A stretch of DNA of 64,000 nucleotides from Pseudomonas frederiksbergensis (GCF_001874645.1 NZ_CP017886.1:744001-808000); one strand, 5' to 3'; shown: positions 1 through 8,690, numbered from the stretch's first letter. Numbers and translations: made by a program. The notes: generated from the sequence alone by a model not told the origin.

Positions 1-122
1 TTCATGACCAGCGCGACTTTAGGTTTTTCAGTGTCGGCGAAGGCCGAAGAGAGGGGCAAAGCAGCGGATGCGGCAGCCAGCATAGCGACAGCGAGAAGAC
101 GTCCAGCGAATGGCAGCTTCAT
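1..122 (-). CDS. rbsB: Ribose/sugar ABC transporter periplasmic binding protein, N-terminal part
   Basis: This is the first 40 codons of a minus-strand gene that runs off the left edge. The start is ATG at 120-122 with GGAGTG just upstream. The protein begins with a classic Sec signal peptide (KLPFAGRLL, a hydrophobic Ala/Leu stretch, then SAFA-D as the cleavage site), followed by EKPKVALVMK, the first beta strand of a type I periplasmic sugar-binding protein. From memory this matches the RbsB family of Pseudomonas. It would bind a sugar, probably ribose, in the periplasm and deliver it to an RbsAC permease. The LacI-type operator upstream (254-267) fits control by an RbsR-like repressor. The sugar assignment is inference because only the N-terminus is visible. 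Confidence 0.75.
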   Translation of the reverse strand, partial: MKLPFAGRLLAVAMLAAASAALPLSSAFADTEKPKVALVM

Positions 123-253
123 GAGTTCACTCCGATCTTATGATTATTCTGAGCAACGCTTGCGCTGCATACGCTTCAAATCCGTTCACCAGCGCCTTGA
201 CACGCGGGAACGAGGATCGTCGTGTCAACGAAGTCAAACCGTCGACAGGGTCG

Positions 254-267
254 CGCAAACGTTTGCG
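254..267. promoter_or_regulatory. LacI-family (RbsR-like) operator
   Basis: CGCAAACGTTTGCG is a perfect 14-bp palindrome with the central CG of LacI/PurR/RbsR operators. It lies directly downstream of a predicted -10 for rbsB, so a bound repressor would cover the transcription start. Which LacI-family protein binds is inferred from the sugar gene it precedes. Confidence 0.7.
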
Positions 268-275
268 TAGGCCAG

Positions 276-304
276 ACTATGCGAACCCTGCTGACATTTG
301 TCAA
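276..304 (-). promoter_or_regulatory. Predicted sigma-70 promoter of rbsB
   Basis: On the minus strand TTGACA (299-304) and CATAGT (276-281) are separated by 17 bp and lie immediately upstream of the palindromic operator. Position, spacing and the operator make this the likely rbs promoter; the transcript leader would be about 145 nt. Confidence 0.55.
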
Positions 305-356
305 CGGTCAGAAAAAACCGCTTTGTGGTCTGGCTGGCAAAAAACGGCAATGCCAA

Positions 357-812
357 TTATGCCGTGGTGTTGACCATCGATCCGCTACTGGAGCCCTTGG
401 CCAGCTCCTTGACCAGGCTGCTGGCCACCTCCATCAGCGCACCGTTGGTCTCAGCGATCTGCCCCTGAATCGCCATGACCGCCGTGGTCTTGGCTTCCGG
501 CGTCGGATATGACGCGGCCTGGGCGGCAGCCAGTTGCTGTTGTTGCTGGCGCAGTTGTTCTTGCAGTTCCTTCATGCGCTGAAGCAGCATCTTCACCGTG
601 ACGCTGACGTTACCACCGTCATCCGCTTTGGCCTCCGTCTCCGGGTTTTGCCCCACCGGGCCTGTCCTGACTTGCTTGCTGTCACCCTCCTTGCTACCCA
701 CCAATTGCGTCGAAGCGTCTGTCGTCGCGTCGCTCAATGCGCTGACCGTAGCGAGCGAATTGCCACCAATAGTGATGCCGCCCGCGTTTGGAAAGCCGAC
801 TGAAATGGACAT
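357..812 (-). CDS. Hypothetical protein with Gln-rich coiled coil
   Basis: This 151-residue protein is not one I can name. The start ATG (810-812) follows CAGGAGCTC, a good ribosome binding site. There is no signal peptide or membrane segment. The N-terminal third is Gly/Ser/Thr-rich, and residues about 70-100 form a heptad-like coiled coil (VKMLLQRMKELQEQL followed by five Gln). The C-terminus is Ser/Gly-rich (GSSSGS). Similar short coiled-coil proteins occur in pseudomonads, but no function is claimed. It stands alone, divergent from ansB, with no convincing terminator seen on its 3' side. Confidence 0.7.
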   Translation of the reverse strand: MSISVGFPNAGGITIGGNSLATVSALSDATTDASTQLVGSKEGDSKQVRTGPVGQNPETEAKADDGGNVSVTVKMLLQRMKELQEQLRQQQQQLAAAQAASYPTPEAKTTAVMAIQGQIAETNGALMEVASSLVKELAKGSSSGSMVNTTA

Positions 813-926
813 ATGAGCTCCTGCACAAAAAATGATCCTGAAAGGACCATCGACCTCTGAGCGGTTTTCTTTAGCGCTAATGCCCCCTCTAAATGTGGGA
901 AATCATCGACTTGCAGTGTAGGCATT

Positions 927-971
927 TTCGGACATCCGAACGCGCCCGTTAAACATATTCGGAAACCCGGA
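927..971 (+). promoter_or_regulatory. Two AauR-type boxes upstream of ansB
   Basis: TTCGGACATCCGAA (927-940) is a perfect match to TTCGG-N4-CCGAA, the site I recall for AauR, the response regulator for acidic amino acid use in P. putida. A second copy, TTCGGAAACCCGGA (958-971), has one mismatch. The starts are 31 bp apart, three helical turns, and lie about 90-130 bp upstream of the sigma-54 promoter, the usual place for an enhancer. Confidence 0.7.
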
Positions 972-1010
972 CGGCGATCGCCTTCAGCGCTGCGCCAATT
1001 AAACAATAAA

Positions 1011-1024
1011 TTGATATAAATCAG
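1011..1024 (+). promoter_or_regulatory. ANR/FNR-type box
   Basis: TTGATATAAATCAG matches the FNR/ANR consensus TTGAT-N4-ATCAA at 9 of 10 positions. It lies about 35 bp upstream of the sigma-54 element of ansB. E. coli ansB is known to be FNR-controlled, so low-oxygen control is plausible here, but it is inference. Confidence 0.45.
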
Positions 1025-1056
1025 ATAGTTAAGATAATTTTCAATCCGAAGTATGA

Positions 1057-1073
1057 CTGGTACAGATCCTGCT
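1057..1073 (+). promoter_or_regulatory. Predicted sigma-54 promoter of ansB
   Basis: CTGGTACAGATCCTGCT has the invariant GG-N10-GC of -24/-12 promoters and fits YTGGYACG-N4-TTGCW with few mismatches. Together with the AauR-type boxes upstream it indicates RpoN-dependent activation by an enhancer-binding protein. Confidence 0.6.
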
Positions 1074-1121
1074 CTTACTGGGTACCCCGGCGACAGATCT
1101 GCTTGGGGTGTTTCTAGATGA

Positions 1122-2249
<1,128 letters not shown>

Positions 2250-2291
2250 TTGATTGCGTCCGGCCCGATCCGGTCGGACGCTTGCCACCCC

Positions 2292-2313
2292 CACTCGCCC
2301 GCTCGGGCGAGTG
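2292..2313 (+). terminator. Hairpin after ansB
   Basis: CACTCGCCC and GGGCGAGTG form a strong stem about 40 nt after the ansB stop. No clear U-tract follows, so termination is likely but not certain. Confidence 0.45.
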
Positions 2314-2417
2314 AACTACCCTCCCGCCTTCCCCGCTATTTCTTCTGAATAATCTCCAACCGGTTTACACCAAACGGAAAAAATCGCTGTCAGAGGATTT
2401 TCTTGAATCTTAAGCAG

Positions 2418-2458
2418 TTGCGAAAATGCCCACAGTTAAATACTGTATGCACGTACAG
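2418..2458 (+). promoter_or_regulatory. Promoter with overlapping LexA box
   Basis: CTGTATGCACGTACAG (2443-2458) fits the gamma-proteobacterial LexA pattern CTG-N10-CAG with a TA-rich, near-palindromic centre. A possible promoter, TTGCGA (2418-2423) and TACTGT (2441-2446) 17 bp apart, overlaps it, so LexA would block RNA polymerase. The genes driven are the DUF1654 gene and the endonuclease I gene. Confidence 0.65.
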
Positions 2459-2476
2459 CTTAATAAGGATTACTCC

Positions 2477-2728
2477 GTGGCCACGACCTCTTCAGCAGCG
2501 ACTAACCCTCCAGGCACCTACGAACGACTCGGTTTGCGCATTCAAAAAATCATCAACTCCCCGACCGCCCAAAAAGCCAAGGCCGCCTTGATCTTCCGCC
2601 TCCCCGACGAACCAGTAGATGAATGGGAGCGCTTGCTCGAGGAAATCGCCGAGAACGACAACGTCACCCTCGCTTATCGCGACGATGGCGGCGTGCAGAT
2701 TTTCTGGGTTGTGCCGAAGGAAGACTGA
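2477..2728 (+). CDS. DUF1654 family protein, probable SOS gene
   Basis: This 83-residue protein belongs to DUF1654, a small family largely restricted to Pseudomonas. The chosen start is GTG at 2477 because TAAGGA lies 7 nt upstream; an ATG at 2426 would place the LexA box inside the coding region. The core TYERLGLRIQKIIN, the acidic DEWERLLEEIAEND and the C-terminal VQIFWVVPKED are family features as I remember them. It has no signal or membrane segment. The LexA box upstream suggests damage-induced expression, and its stop is 4 nt before the endonuclease I gene. The molecular function is unknown. Confidence 0.8.
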   Translation: MATTSSAATNPPGTYERLGLRIQKIINSPTAQKAKAALIFRLPDEPVDEWERLLEEIAENDNVTLAYRDDGGVQIFWVVPKED

Positions 2729-2732
2729 TTCA

Positions 2733-3422
2733 ATGATTGTTCGTTGTTTTGCTTTGCTGTTGCTCTTCGTTGTTGCCTGCGCTCAGGCGGATGCGCCACG
2801 CACCTTCAATGAGGCGAAAAAGGTCGCCTGGAAACTCTACGCCCCACAGTCCACCGAGTTCTATTGTGGCTGCAAATACACGGGCAATCGGGTCGATCTG
2901 AAAGCCTGCGGGTATGTGCCACGTAAAAACGCCAACCGCGCTGCACGTATCGAATGGGAGCACATCGTTCCTGCGTGGCAGATCGGTCACCAACGCCAGT
3001 GCTGGCAACAGGGCGGCCGCAAGAACTGCACACGCCACGACCCGACCTATCAGCGCGCCGAGGCCGATCTGCACAACCTCGTGCCCAGCATCGGCGAGGT
3101 GAACGGGGACCGCAGCAATTTCAGCTTTGGCTGGCTCCCTGTGCAATCCGGGCAATACGGCTCGTGCCTGACCCAGGTCGACTTCAAAGCCAAGAAGGTC
3201 ATGCCCCGCCCGTCTATTCGCGGGATGATCGCTCGCACTTATTTCTACATGAGCAAGCAATACGGTTTGCGACTGTCCAAACAGGATCGACAACTCTACG
3301 AAGCCTGGAACAAGACTTACCCGGTACAAAGCTGGGAGCGCCAACGCAATCAGAGCGTGGCGTGTGTGATGGGGCGCGGCAATGAGTTCGTCGGCCCCGT
3401 AGACATGAAGGCTTGTGGTTAA
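2733..3422 (+). CDS. endA: Endonuclease I family secreted DNase
   Basis: This 229-residue protein has an N-terminal signal peptide (FALLLLFVVACAQA-D) and the endonuclease I fold: an EWEHIVPAW motif near residue 75 (the His/Glu metal site of the beta-beta-alpha-metal nucleases), ADLHNLVPSIGEVNGDRSN near residue 112, and many paired cysteines typical of periplasmic family members. It would cut double-stranded DNA in the periplasm or outside the cell. The start ATG at 2733 is preceded by AAGGAAG and lies 4 nt after the DUF1654 stop, so both genes probably share the LexA-controlled promoter. An SOS-linked extracellular nuclease is unusual and noted as a finding. Confidence 0.9.
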   Translation: MIVRCFALLLLFVVACAQADAPRTFNEAKKVAWKLYAPQSTEFYCGCKYTGNRVDLKACGYVPRKNANRAARIEWEHIVPAWQIGHQRQCWQQGGRKNCTRHDPTYQRAEADLHNLVPSIGEVNGDRSNFSFGWLPVQSGQYGSCLTQVDFKAKKVMPRPSIRGMIARTYFYMSKQYGLRLSKQDRQLYEAWNKTYPVQSWERQRNQSVACVMGRGNEFVGPVDMKACG

Positions 3423-3436
3423 TCAAGTGGAGTCAA

Positions 3437-3802
3437 TTATTGAGCCGCGCCGTGCTCAACGACCATTGATTCGATATTCATCTTCTTCGCCTTGGCCAAG
3501 GCTGCGGTCAGCTCGACCTGCCTTGCCTCGGCTTCGGCTTTGGAGCTGAACGGCCCGACCAGCACGCGCTGTTTACCGTCTTGCGTGACCACGTAGGAAA
3601 CAAAACTGTGTTCGATCAGCCAGCCGGTGAGATCACTGATCGCCTGCACGGTCTCGCCCTGAACCAGAACATCCCATTGCGGTGCTGCAGCCACTGCGGG
3701 TGCAGAGACAACCGGCGCCTGAGGCTTTTTCGACTCCCCGGCCTTTTCCTGACCGCACCCAGCCAGTACCAATACCGCGACCACCAACGCCATTTTGCGC
3801 AC
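3437..3802 (-). CDS. SPOR-domain lipoprotein
   Basis: This 121-residue protein begins with a lipoprotein signal (MRKMALVVAVLVLAGC, lipobox LAGC with Cys16), then a Pro/Ala-rich linker (residues 20-42) and a SPOR-like domain (about 43-115, WDVLVQGETVQAISDLTGWL...QRVLVGPFSSKAEAEA). SPOR domains bind denuded peptidoglycan at septa, so an envelope or division-related role is likely. The start is GTG at 3800-3802 because GAGGGGAAA lies just upstream; an ATG three codons later is the alternative. It is convergent with the endonuclease gene with only 14 bp between stops. Confidence 0.8.
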   Translation of the reverse strand: MRKMALVVAVLVLAGCGQEKAGESKKPQAPVVSAPAVAAAPQWDVLVQGETVQAISDLTGWLIEHSFVSYVVTQDGKQRVLVGPFSSKAEAEARQVELTAALAKAKKMNIESMVVEHGAAQ

Positions 3803-4051
3803 AACTTTCCCCTCTGAATGCCAAAAGCCAGGATTTTATCACCCGAGAATGCCTCACGACCCGGTAATCAGGCCTCAAAACAACGAGAATGATGTTTCTC
3901 GCCTCTGTATAGTCGCACCTTGGGAATTAATGCAGCGTCTGCACGTCAGAAAGAGGCACCCAAACCGTGACACTTCGCACTAATCTATAGGTACTACCGA
4001 CATCTGCATTGTTTGAGTCAGGTGCCCTACAAAGCTATCAAGGAGAAGATC

Positions 4052-4246
4052 ATGCTGATACTCACCCGCAAAGTCGGTGAAAGCATAAACATCGGTGATG
4101 ACATTACCATCACCATTCTGGGCGTTAGCGGCCAGCAAGTCAGAATCGGCATCAATGCCCCGAAAGACGTTGCGGTGCATCGCGAAGAAATCTACCAGCG
4201 TATTCAGGCGGGTCTTACTGCGCCGGACAAGCGCGAAACCCCCTGA
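4052..4246 (+). CDS. rsmE: CsrA-family post-transcriptional regulator RsmE
   Basis: This 64-residue protein is a CsrA homologue: beta-1 [11 protein letters not shown], the central [19 protein letters not shown] with Arg44 that contacts the GGA motif of target RNAs, and a variable tail ([10 protein letters not shown]). Length and tail fit RsmE of fluorescent pseudomonads rather than RsmA. It binds the leaders of secondary-metabolite and biofilm mRNAs and is titrated by the RsmX/Y/Z RNAs of the Gac/Rsm cascade. The start is set by AAGGAG 7 nt upstream; the site CAAGGA resembles an Rsm target, so autoregulation is possible (inference). It stands alone with a 200-bp upstream region. Confidence 0.95.
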
Positions 4247-4262
4247 GCCGTCAGCAATCAGT

Positions 4263-4295
4263 AGCCAGCCTTTCCTCTCACAGCAACGGCTGGCT
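4263..4295 (+). terminator. Weak hairpin after rsmE
   Basis: AGCCAGCC (4263-4270) and GGCTGGCT (4288-4295) can form an 8-bp stem with a 17-nt loop shortly after rsmE. No U-tract follows; low confidence. Confidence 0.3.
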
Positions 4296-4519
4296 AAAGA
4301 TTCTGCGCGCGACCTCCCGCCTCCTTTCGCCATGACAACGGCGCACGCCAAAATCGCTACCATCACCGACCAACGCCAGCAGCCCCACTACAACAGCACC
4401 CCCCGCCGATGATACTAACGACATCGCCATGAGCCTTGCTGTCAGACGATTCGGATTCAGCCCGGTGAAAACCTCACAGCCGGCCTGGGCGCTCCAATCC
4501 TTAGCGCAACGTCAGCCGA

Positions 4520-4975
4520 CTATCCAAACGTCATACCTCGCGCCATGCCTGTCGCGGCCACGACCATCAAGATAATCAACAGCGCCTCGATATGACTGAT
4601 ACGCGCGAAGAGACTGACTCGCCCGACATCAATCGGCGCACTTCGGCTCAAAGCGATCCGCCATTTGATCAAGGCCACCATCGGGGCAATCTCGAGCAGC
4701 AGGATGATGACGAATAAAGTCATTTTCAGATGGAACAGCGGCTGATGCAGGTAATAGTCCGCCCCCTTTTCGTACCCGCCAAAGGCACGGAGCCCGCCGC
4801 TAATCAGAAGAATCAATGCAGAGATCCCCCAGAAGTTATCTGCCAGCAAAACACTACGAGCCCCCACACCATCCGAGGCCACTCGACGAAAAGCCATACC
4901 ACGCGTCAGTACTCCCCAGAGCGCCAGGGCATAAGCCAAGAGATGGACCGCTGCGAGAAACCAGTGAACCAGCAT
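4520..4975 (-). CDS. DUF2214 family membrane protein
   Basis: This 151-residue integral membrane protein has four predicted helices: about 2-22 (VHWFLAAVHLLAYALALWGV), 45-62, 82-105 (FHLKMTLFVIILLLEIAPMVAL) and 127-147. The spacing and the conserved DNFWGISALILLISGGLRAFGG segment match DUF2214 as I remember it. The start is placed at ATG 4973-4975 because GGGGAG lies 7-8 nt upstream; an in-frame ATG five codons earlier would put that site inside the gene. The function is unknown. It stands alone between rsmE and small genes. Confidence 0.75.
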   Translation of the reverse strand: MLVHWFLAAVHLLAYALALWGVLTRGMAFRRVASDGVGARSVLLADNFWGISALILLISGGLRAFGGYEKGADYYLHQPLFHLKMTLFVIILLLEIAPMVALIKWRIALSRSAPIDVGRVSLFARISHIEALLIILMVVAATGMARGMTFG

Positions 4976-5178
4976 CGAATTGCTCCCCATTCAAGACGAA
5001 AAAATGTCGGTCTGTCAGTAGTAGCCCAAAACGCCTGGCTTCGCGCACAAGACAAGCAACCATCCCGCTCCCGCTCCCGCCTTTTTATTTTGGCGTTTCG
5101 TCGCCATTCGGTTGATTGGGCTTGAGCCGCAGAGCACACTTGCGCGAGTTGAAGGATCAACGCCCCTATCGATAAAAG

Positions 5179-5203
5179 GCCCGCCCACCTGCGGGTTTTT
5201 TTT
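5179..5203 (+). terminator. Strong plus-strand terminator without an obvious gene
   Basis: CCCGC-N6-GCGGG is followed by eight or nine T residues, a textbook intrinsic terminator reading rightward. The only plus-strand frames upstream are antisense to the DUF2214 gene and look spurious, so it may end a small RNA or act on antisense transcription. Confidence 0.5.
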
Positions 5204-5237
5204 CGCCTGCGCATCGCTCATTGCCCCATGCAAATGA

Positions 5238-5263
5238 AGAGCCCAGCGCAATGGCTGGGCTCT
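5238..5263 (-). terminator. Terminator of the 66-residue gene
   Basis: AGAGCCCAGC and GCTGGGCTCT form a perfect 10-bp stem 3 nt after the stop of the small minus-strand gene, followed on that strand by TTCATTT. Confidence 0.6.
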
Positions 5264-5265
5264 GT

Positions 5266-5466
5266 TTATTGCCGGTGCTCCATCATCTTGTCAGCAAGAA
5301 CTTTGGCTCTATCAACCAATAGATTCTGCCTGTCTTCGTGATTCGATTTTGGGCCCCCTACCGTCGGTGCCGTGAGATTGCTTTCCGCGATCAGCGCAGC
5401 ACAAAAATACTGATCCCAAACGACTCTTTCTCCAGCCGTCCGTTTGTTCATTTGGTCGGAGTTCAT
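5266..5466 (-). CDS. Small hypothetical protein
   Basis: This 66-residue protein starts at ATG 5464-5466, eight nucleotides after AAAGGAG, a strong ribosome binding site; longer in-frame extensions lack one. It has no membrane segment or signal. It contains WDQYFCAALIAESN and a C-terminal charged helix (RAKVLADKMMEHRQ). A terminator hairpin directly follows. I do not recognise the family; good translation signals and the terminator make it a likely real gene. Confidence 0.65.
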   Translation of the reverse strand: MNSDQMNKRTAGERVVWDQYFCAALIAESNLTAPTVGGPKSNHEDRQNLLVDRAKVLADKMMEHRQ

Positions 5467-5670
5467 AGTTGGCTCCTTTTGATGAAGTAGCCCAGCCATT
5501 TTACGCCTGAACCGCACACACGCCGCACTTGAGTCGGTAGTCGGCACGCGCCGCCCCAGCGACCGTGGCGCGATCCGGGTGGGCTGCCTGATTGTCATGG
5601 CCTATCTCGGGGGTAGAATCGGTGATGGACTGCCGGCATCAGTCAGACTGAGTCCTTCGAGGGCAACACG

Positions 5671-5853
5671 ATGCCAACGACTGAAGATTCGATCATTGCA
5701 GCAGCAAGACTGCGCGCTGCACACCGGGGAGAAAAAGAGGTCCTGGCTGCCGCTTCAGCACTCGAAGCCATGGAAGCTCTGAAAAAGTCTTTAACAGGAG
5801 ACAAGTACCAAGAGGCTCTCGAAAGGCTGTATCTCGAGTACGCAGCCTCTTGA
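5671..5853 (+). CDS. Small hypothetical helical protein
   Basis: This 60-residue protein is Ala- and Leu-rich and mostly helical (EDSIIAAARLRAAHRGEKEVLAAA, then EALKKSLTGDKYQEALERLYLEYA). ATG at 5671 is preceded by CGAGGGC about 7 nt upstream. It has no signal or membrane segment. It is convergent with the phosphatase gene, 16 bp between stops. The family is not recognised. Confidence 0.55.
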   Translation: MPTTEDSIIAAARLRAAHRGEKEVLAAASALEAMEALKKSLTGDKYQEALERLYLEYAAS

Positions 5854-5869
5854 TCTACCCGCCACTCAC

Positions 5870-6592
5870 TCACCTGCTGCACAGCTCTGGATTGACCGGC
5901 GGGAAGCACTCGAGAGTGGCCAGATCAATCAGCGTGAAGTGGCCGCCCCTCCATCCGCCCGTGTCGATGTGGTAGACGTTGCCCAGCACTGTCGGCTGAA
6001 GGACCACCGTGTGGCCGACGAGCACCGCCCTGATGCCACTGACGCCAGTGTCGTTTTCGCTGGTAATGCGTGCGCGCGACCACTGGCAGATTGTCTGGAC
6101 ACTCCGCTGCATCGCGCCTTGCTCCTGTTCGAGGACGCCAAGCATTTGCGCCCAATCATCGAACGGGCAATCGGCATGCACGATCCCCACCAGACCAATA
6201 GGTGTCATGACTTCAATAGCGATAGGCAGCACGGCGAACAGATCGACATAGAAGGCCTGTTCAACGGTGGACAGACCGTACAGCCAGGCGCCACCGTTGA
6301 TCATGTGTATGTAGCTGGCCTGGCCTTTATGGCTGAGCCGATGGGCATCGACCGCCATTTGCTCATGATTGCCCTGCACGGCAAAGAACCATGGCTTGGC
6401 CAGCCACACGTCAACGTCAGTAGATTCGGGGCCGCGGTCAACCATATCGCCAACACTGAAGAGGCGGTCGGTTGCGGGGTTGAAGCCAACAGCATCAAGC
6501 GCAGCCTGAAGTTTGGTGAAATGGCCGTGAATATCACCCACGGCAAAATCGCGGCCGACGGTGTTGATTGTGAAACGCTGAACCTGGGTCAT
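5870..6592 (-). CDS. PPP-family serine/threonine protein phosphatase (PrpA/lambda type)
   Basis: This 240-residue metallophosphoesterase has the three PPP signature motifs in order: GDIHGH (residues 19-24), GDMVDRGPES (about 47-56) and GNHEQM (about 74-79), plus a distal metal histidine in the VGHTVV stretch. The size and motifs match the small bacterial phosphatases of the phage lambda/PrpA/PrpB group, which remove phosphate from Ser, Thr and sometimes Tyr and His with manganese. It is cytoplasmic. It stands alone, with tRNA-Val upstream in the same orientation beyond a terminator. The in vivo substrate cannot be inferred. Confidence 0.9.
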   Translation of the reverse strand: MTQVQRFTINTVGRDFAVGDIHGHFTKLQAALDAVGFNPATDRLFSVGDMVDRGPESTDVDVWLAKPWFFAVQGNHEQMAVDAHRLSHKGQASYIHMINGGAWLYGLSTVEQAFYVDLFAVLPIAIEVMTPIGLVGIVHADCPFDDWAQMLGVLEQEQGAMQRSVQTICQWSRARITSENDTGVSGIRAVLVGHTVVLQPTVLGNVYHIDTGGWRGGHFTLIDLATLECFPPVNPELCSR

Positions 6593-6810
6593 GCTGCCAC
6601 CCCCGGCACCTTCATAAGGCCCTTTTCAATCCAGTGCAGTTGGGTTTAGGCCAGTGCGCGGATCAAATCGCGGTCAGTGTATTCGCCTCGCTTGCGACTC
6701 TTATGCTACCCCCTTGAACGCTTCGAACTCAGCCATTTCCGAAGGTAAATACCGACTTGAAGGTGCAGTGCGCTGGAGGTTTTGCAAAAGCGTTGAAAAT
6801 CGCCAAGCAC

Positions 6811-6840
6811 AAAAAAGGGCCCACCTTTCGGTGAGCCCTT
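6811..6840 (-). terminator. Terminator of tRNA-Val(GAC)
   Basis: On the minus strand GGGCTCACC-GAAA-GGTGGGCCC is followed by six T residues, about 30 nt after the tRNA 3' end. This is a strong intrinsic terminator. Confidence 0.85.
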
Positions 6841-6869
6841 CTAGACCGCCCAGCAGAGCGGATTTTGTT

Positions 6870-6946
6870 TGGTAGGCGCGATTGGACTCGAACCAACGAC
6901 CCCCACCATGTCAAGGTGGTGCTCTAACCAACTGAGCTACGTGCCT
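6870..6946 (-). tRNA. tRNA-Val (anticodon GAC)
   Basis: This 77-nt cloverleaf reads from AGGCACG to an encoded CCA. The anticodon stem is CCACC/GGTGG around TTGACAT, giving GAC (valine, GUC/GUU codons). D-arm GCTCAGTTGGTTAGAGC and T-arm GTTGG-TTCGAGT-CCAAT are normal. One A-C mismatch is seen in the acceptor stem at the fifth pair. Confidence 0.95.
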
Positions 6947-7130
6947 GCTGTGAGGCGGCATTCTACGGAATTCCGGAGGGGTGTCAACACCTTTTTTTCA
7001 CCTAACCCTATGAATATGCAAAATATTTAATTTTGGTACTGCAAAGAAGGTATCCGGGGTAGCTGGCAGTCGATTTTTAACTCAGGTAGGATCGGAGCAC
7101 TCGTAAAATATATTAAACAGAGGCTGCAGG

Positions 7131-8414
7131 ATGGCGAACACCCCTTATCCGGAATCCTATTACGCCGCGTCGGCCAACGCCGCCCCCTCGCGCCCATTAC
7201 TACAGGATGACGTAGAGACAGATGTCTGCGTCATTGGCGCGGGCTATACCGGCCTGTCCAGCGCACTGTTTCTGCTGGAGAACGGGTTTCGGGTGACGGT
7301 CCTGGAGGCCGCCAAAGTCGGCTTCGGCGCCTCGGGTCGCAACGGCGGTCAGATCGTTAACAGTTACAGCCGCGATATCGATGTAATCGAACGCAGCGTT
7401 GGCCCCAAGCAAGCGCAAATGCTCGGTCAAATGGCGTTCGAAGGCGGCAAGATCATTCGCGACCGCGTGGCCAGATACCAGATCCAGTGCGACCTGAAGG
7501 ACGGTGGTGTGTTTGCAGCCATTACCAGCAAGCAGATGAGCCATCTGGAATCGCAGAAGCGCCTGTGGGAACGCTACGGCCACACCCAGCTGGAACTCCT
7601 GGACAAGCGCCGCATACGCGAAGTCGTCGCCTGTGATCAATACGTGGGCGGCATGCTCGACATGAGTGGCGGCCACATCCACCCACTCAACCTCGCTCTG
7701 GGCGAAGCCGCGGCCGTCGAGTCGCTGGGCGGGAGCATTTACGAACAGTCGCCAGCCATACGCATCGAGCGTGGCGTCAATCCAGTGGTTCACACACCTC
7801 AAGGCAAGGTCAGGGCGAAGTTCATCATCGTCGCCGGCAACGCCTATCTGGGCAATCTGGTTCCAGAGCTGGCCGCCAAATCAATGCCGTGCGGCACCCA
7901 GGTGATCACCACCGAACCCCTGAGCGATGAACTGGCAAAGACCCTGCTGCCTCAGGATTACTGTGTCGAGGACTGCAACTACTTGCTCGACTACTATCGC
8001 CTTACTGGTGACAAGCGCCTGATCTTCGGCGGCGGCGTGGTGTACGGCGCTCGGGATCCGGCCAACATCGAAGCGATCATTCGACCGAAGATGCTCAAGG
8101 CCTTCCCGCAGCTCAAGGATGTGAAGATTGACTACGCCTGGACCGGCAATTTCCTGCTGACCTTGTCGCGCCTGCCGCAGGTCGGCCGCCTGGGCGACAA
8201 CATCTATTACTCCCAAGGCTGTAGCGGCCATGGCGTGACTTACACGCACCTGGCAGGCAAAGTTCTGGCCGAGGCCTTGCGCGGTCAGGCAGAGCGTTTT
8301 GATGCCTTTGCCGACTTGCCGCACTACCCTTTCCCCGGCGGCCAACTGCTGCGCACACCATTCGCCGCGCTGGGTGCCTGGTATTACGGCCTGCGAGACA
8401 AGTTCGACTTTTGA
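7131..8414 (+). CDS. FAD-dependent oxidoreductase, PuuB/gamma-glutamylputrescine oxidase family
   Basis: This 427-residue flavoprotein has a Rossmann FAD-binding motif VCVIGAGYTGLSSALFLLENG (around residues 31-51), the linker VGFGASGRNGGQI typical of the DAO/PuuB group and a C-terminal FAD motif (YYSQGCSGHGVTYTHLAGKVLAEAL, about 360-385). It fits oxidases of gamma-glutamylputrescine or related amines that make aldehyde, ammonia and peroxide, as in putrescine catabolism. ATG 7131 follows AGAGGC. No other polyamine gene lies beside it, so the substrate is inferred from family only. An IS1111-type insertion starts about 20 bp after its stop and has probably separated the gene from its terminator. 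Confidence 0.85.
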   Translation: MANTPYPESYYAASANAAPSRPLLQDDVETDVCVIGAGYTGLSSALFLLENGFRVTVLEAAKVGFGASGRNGGQIVNSYSRDIDVIERSVGPKQAQMLGQMAFEGGKIIRDRVARYQIQCDLKDGGVFAAITSKQMSHLESQKRLWERYGHTQLELLDKRRIREVVACDQYVGGMLDMSGGHIHPLNLALGEAAAVESLGGSIYEQSPAIRIERGVNPVVHTPQGKVRAKFIIVAGNAYLGNLVPELAAKSMPCGTQVITTEPLSDELAKTLLPQDYCVEDCNYLLDYYRLTGDKRLIFGGGVVYGARDPANIEAIIRPKMLKAFPQLKDVKIDYAWTGNFLLTLSRLPQVGRLGDNIYYSQGCSGHGVTYTHLAGKVLAEALRGQAERFDAFADLPHYPFPGGQLLRTPFAALGAWYYGLRDKFDF

Positions 8415-8448
8415 TTGATCGCGAATACAAAAATCTATGGTCACCCCC

Positions 8449-8690
8449 GTTTTTGCAATACTGATTAATGGGTGAAGTGGTTGGCTTGCTTAAATCTATC
8501 CGGCGTCTGTTTGGGGCATGCCCCGCGCCACGATGAGAGTCGCGCCTGACGATCCTGAAAAAACCGACGGCTTTCTAAAGCCGATTTTTGTGCCAGGTTG
8601 TTCGTCAGGCCGGTGGGCCGTTCACGTCATCCGTTGTTCAGCTATCGCAAAACCTGAAGGGTGGTTCGTGGTACTGCAACAACCGCAGGG
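8449..8690 (-). other. Non-coding 3' end of the IS, candidate bridge-RNA region
   Basis: These 240 bp between the transposase stop and the inverted repeat hold no gene. On the transposase strand there is a hairpin with loop (CGGCTTT/AAAGCCG) followed by a T-rich tract at about 8556-8585. IS1111-type elements are reported to encode their guide (bridge) RNA in this downstream end, as I remember. No RNA structure was computed. Confidence 0.35.

Noticed and set aside
4730..5125. Plus-strand gene feeding the terminator at 5179
   Set aside because: The frames here are antisense to the DUF2214 membrane gene and have no ribosome site or domain; a small RNA is the better guess.
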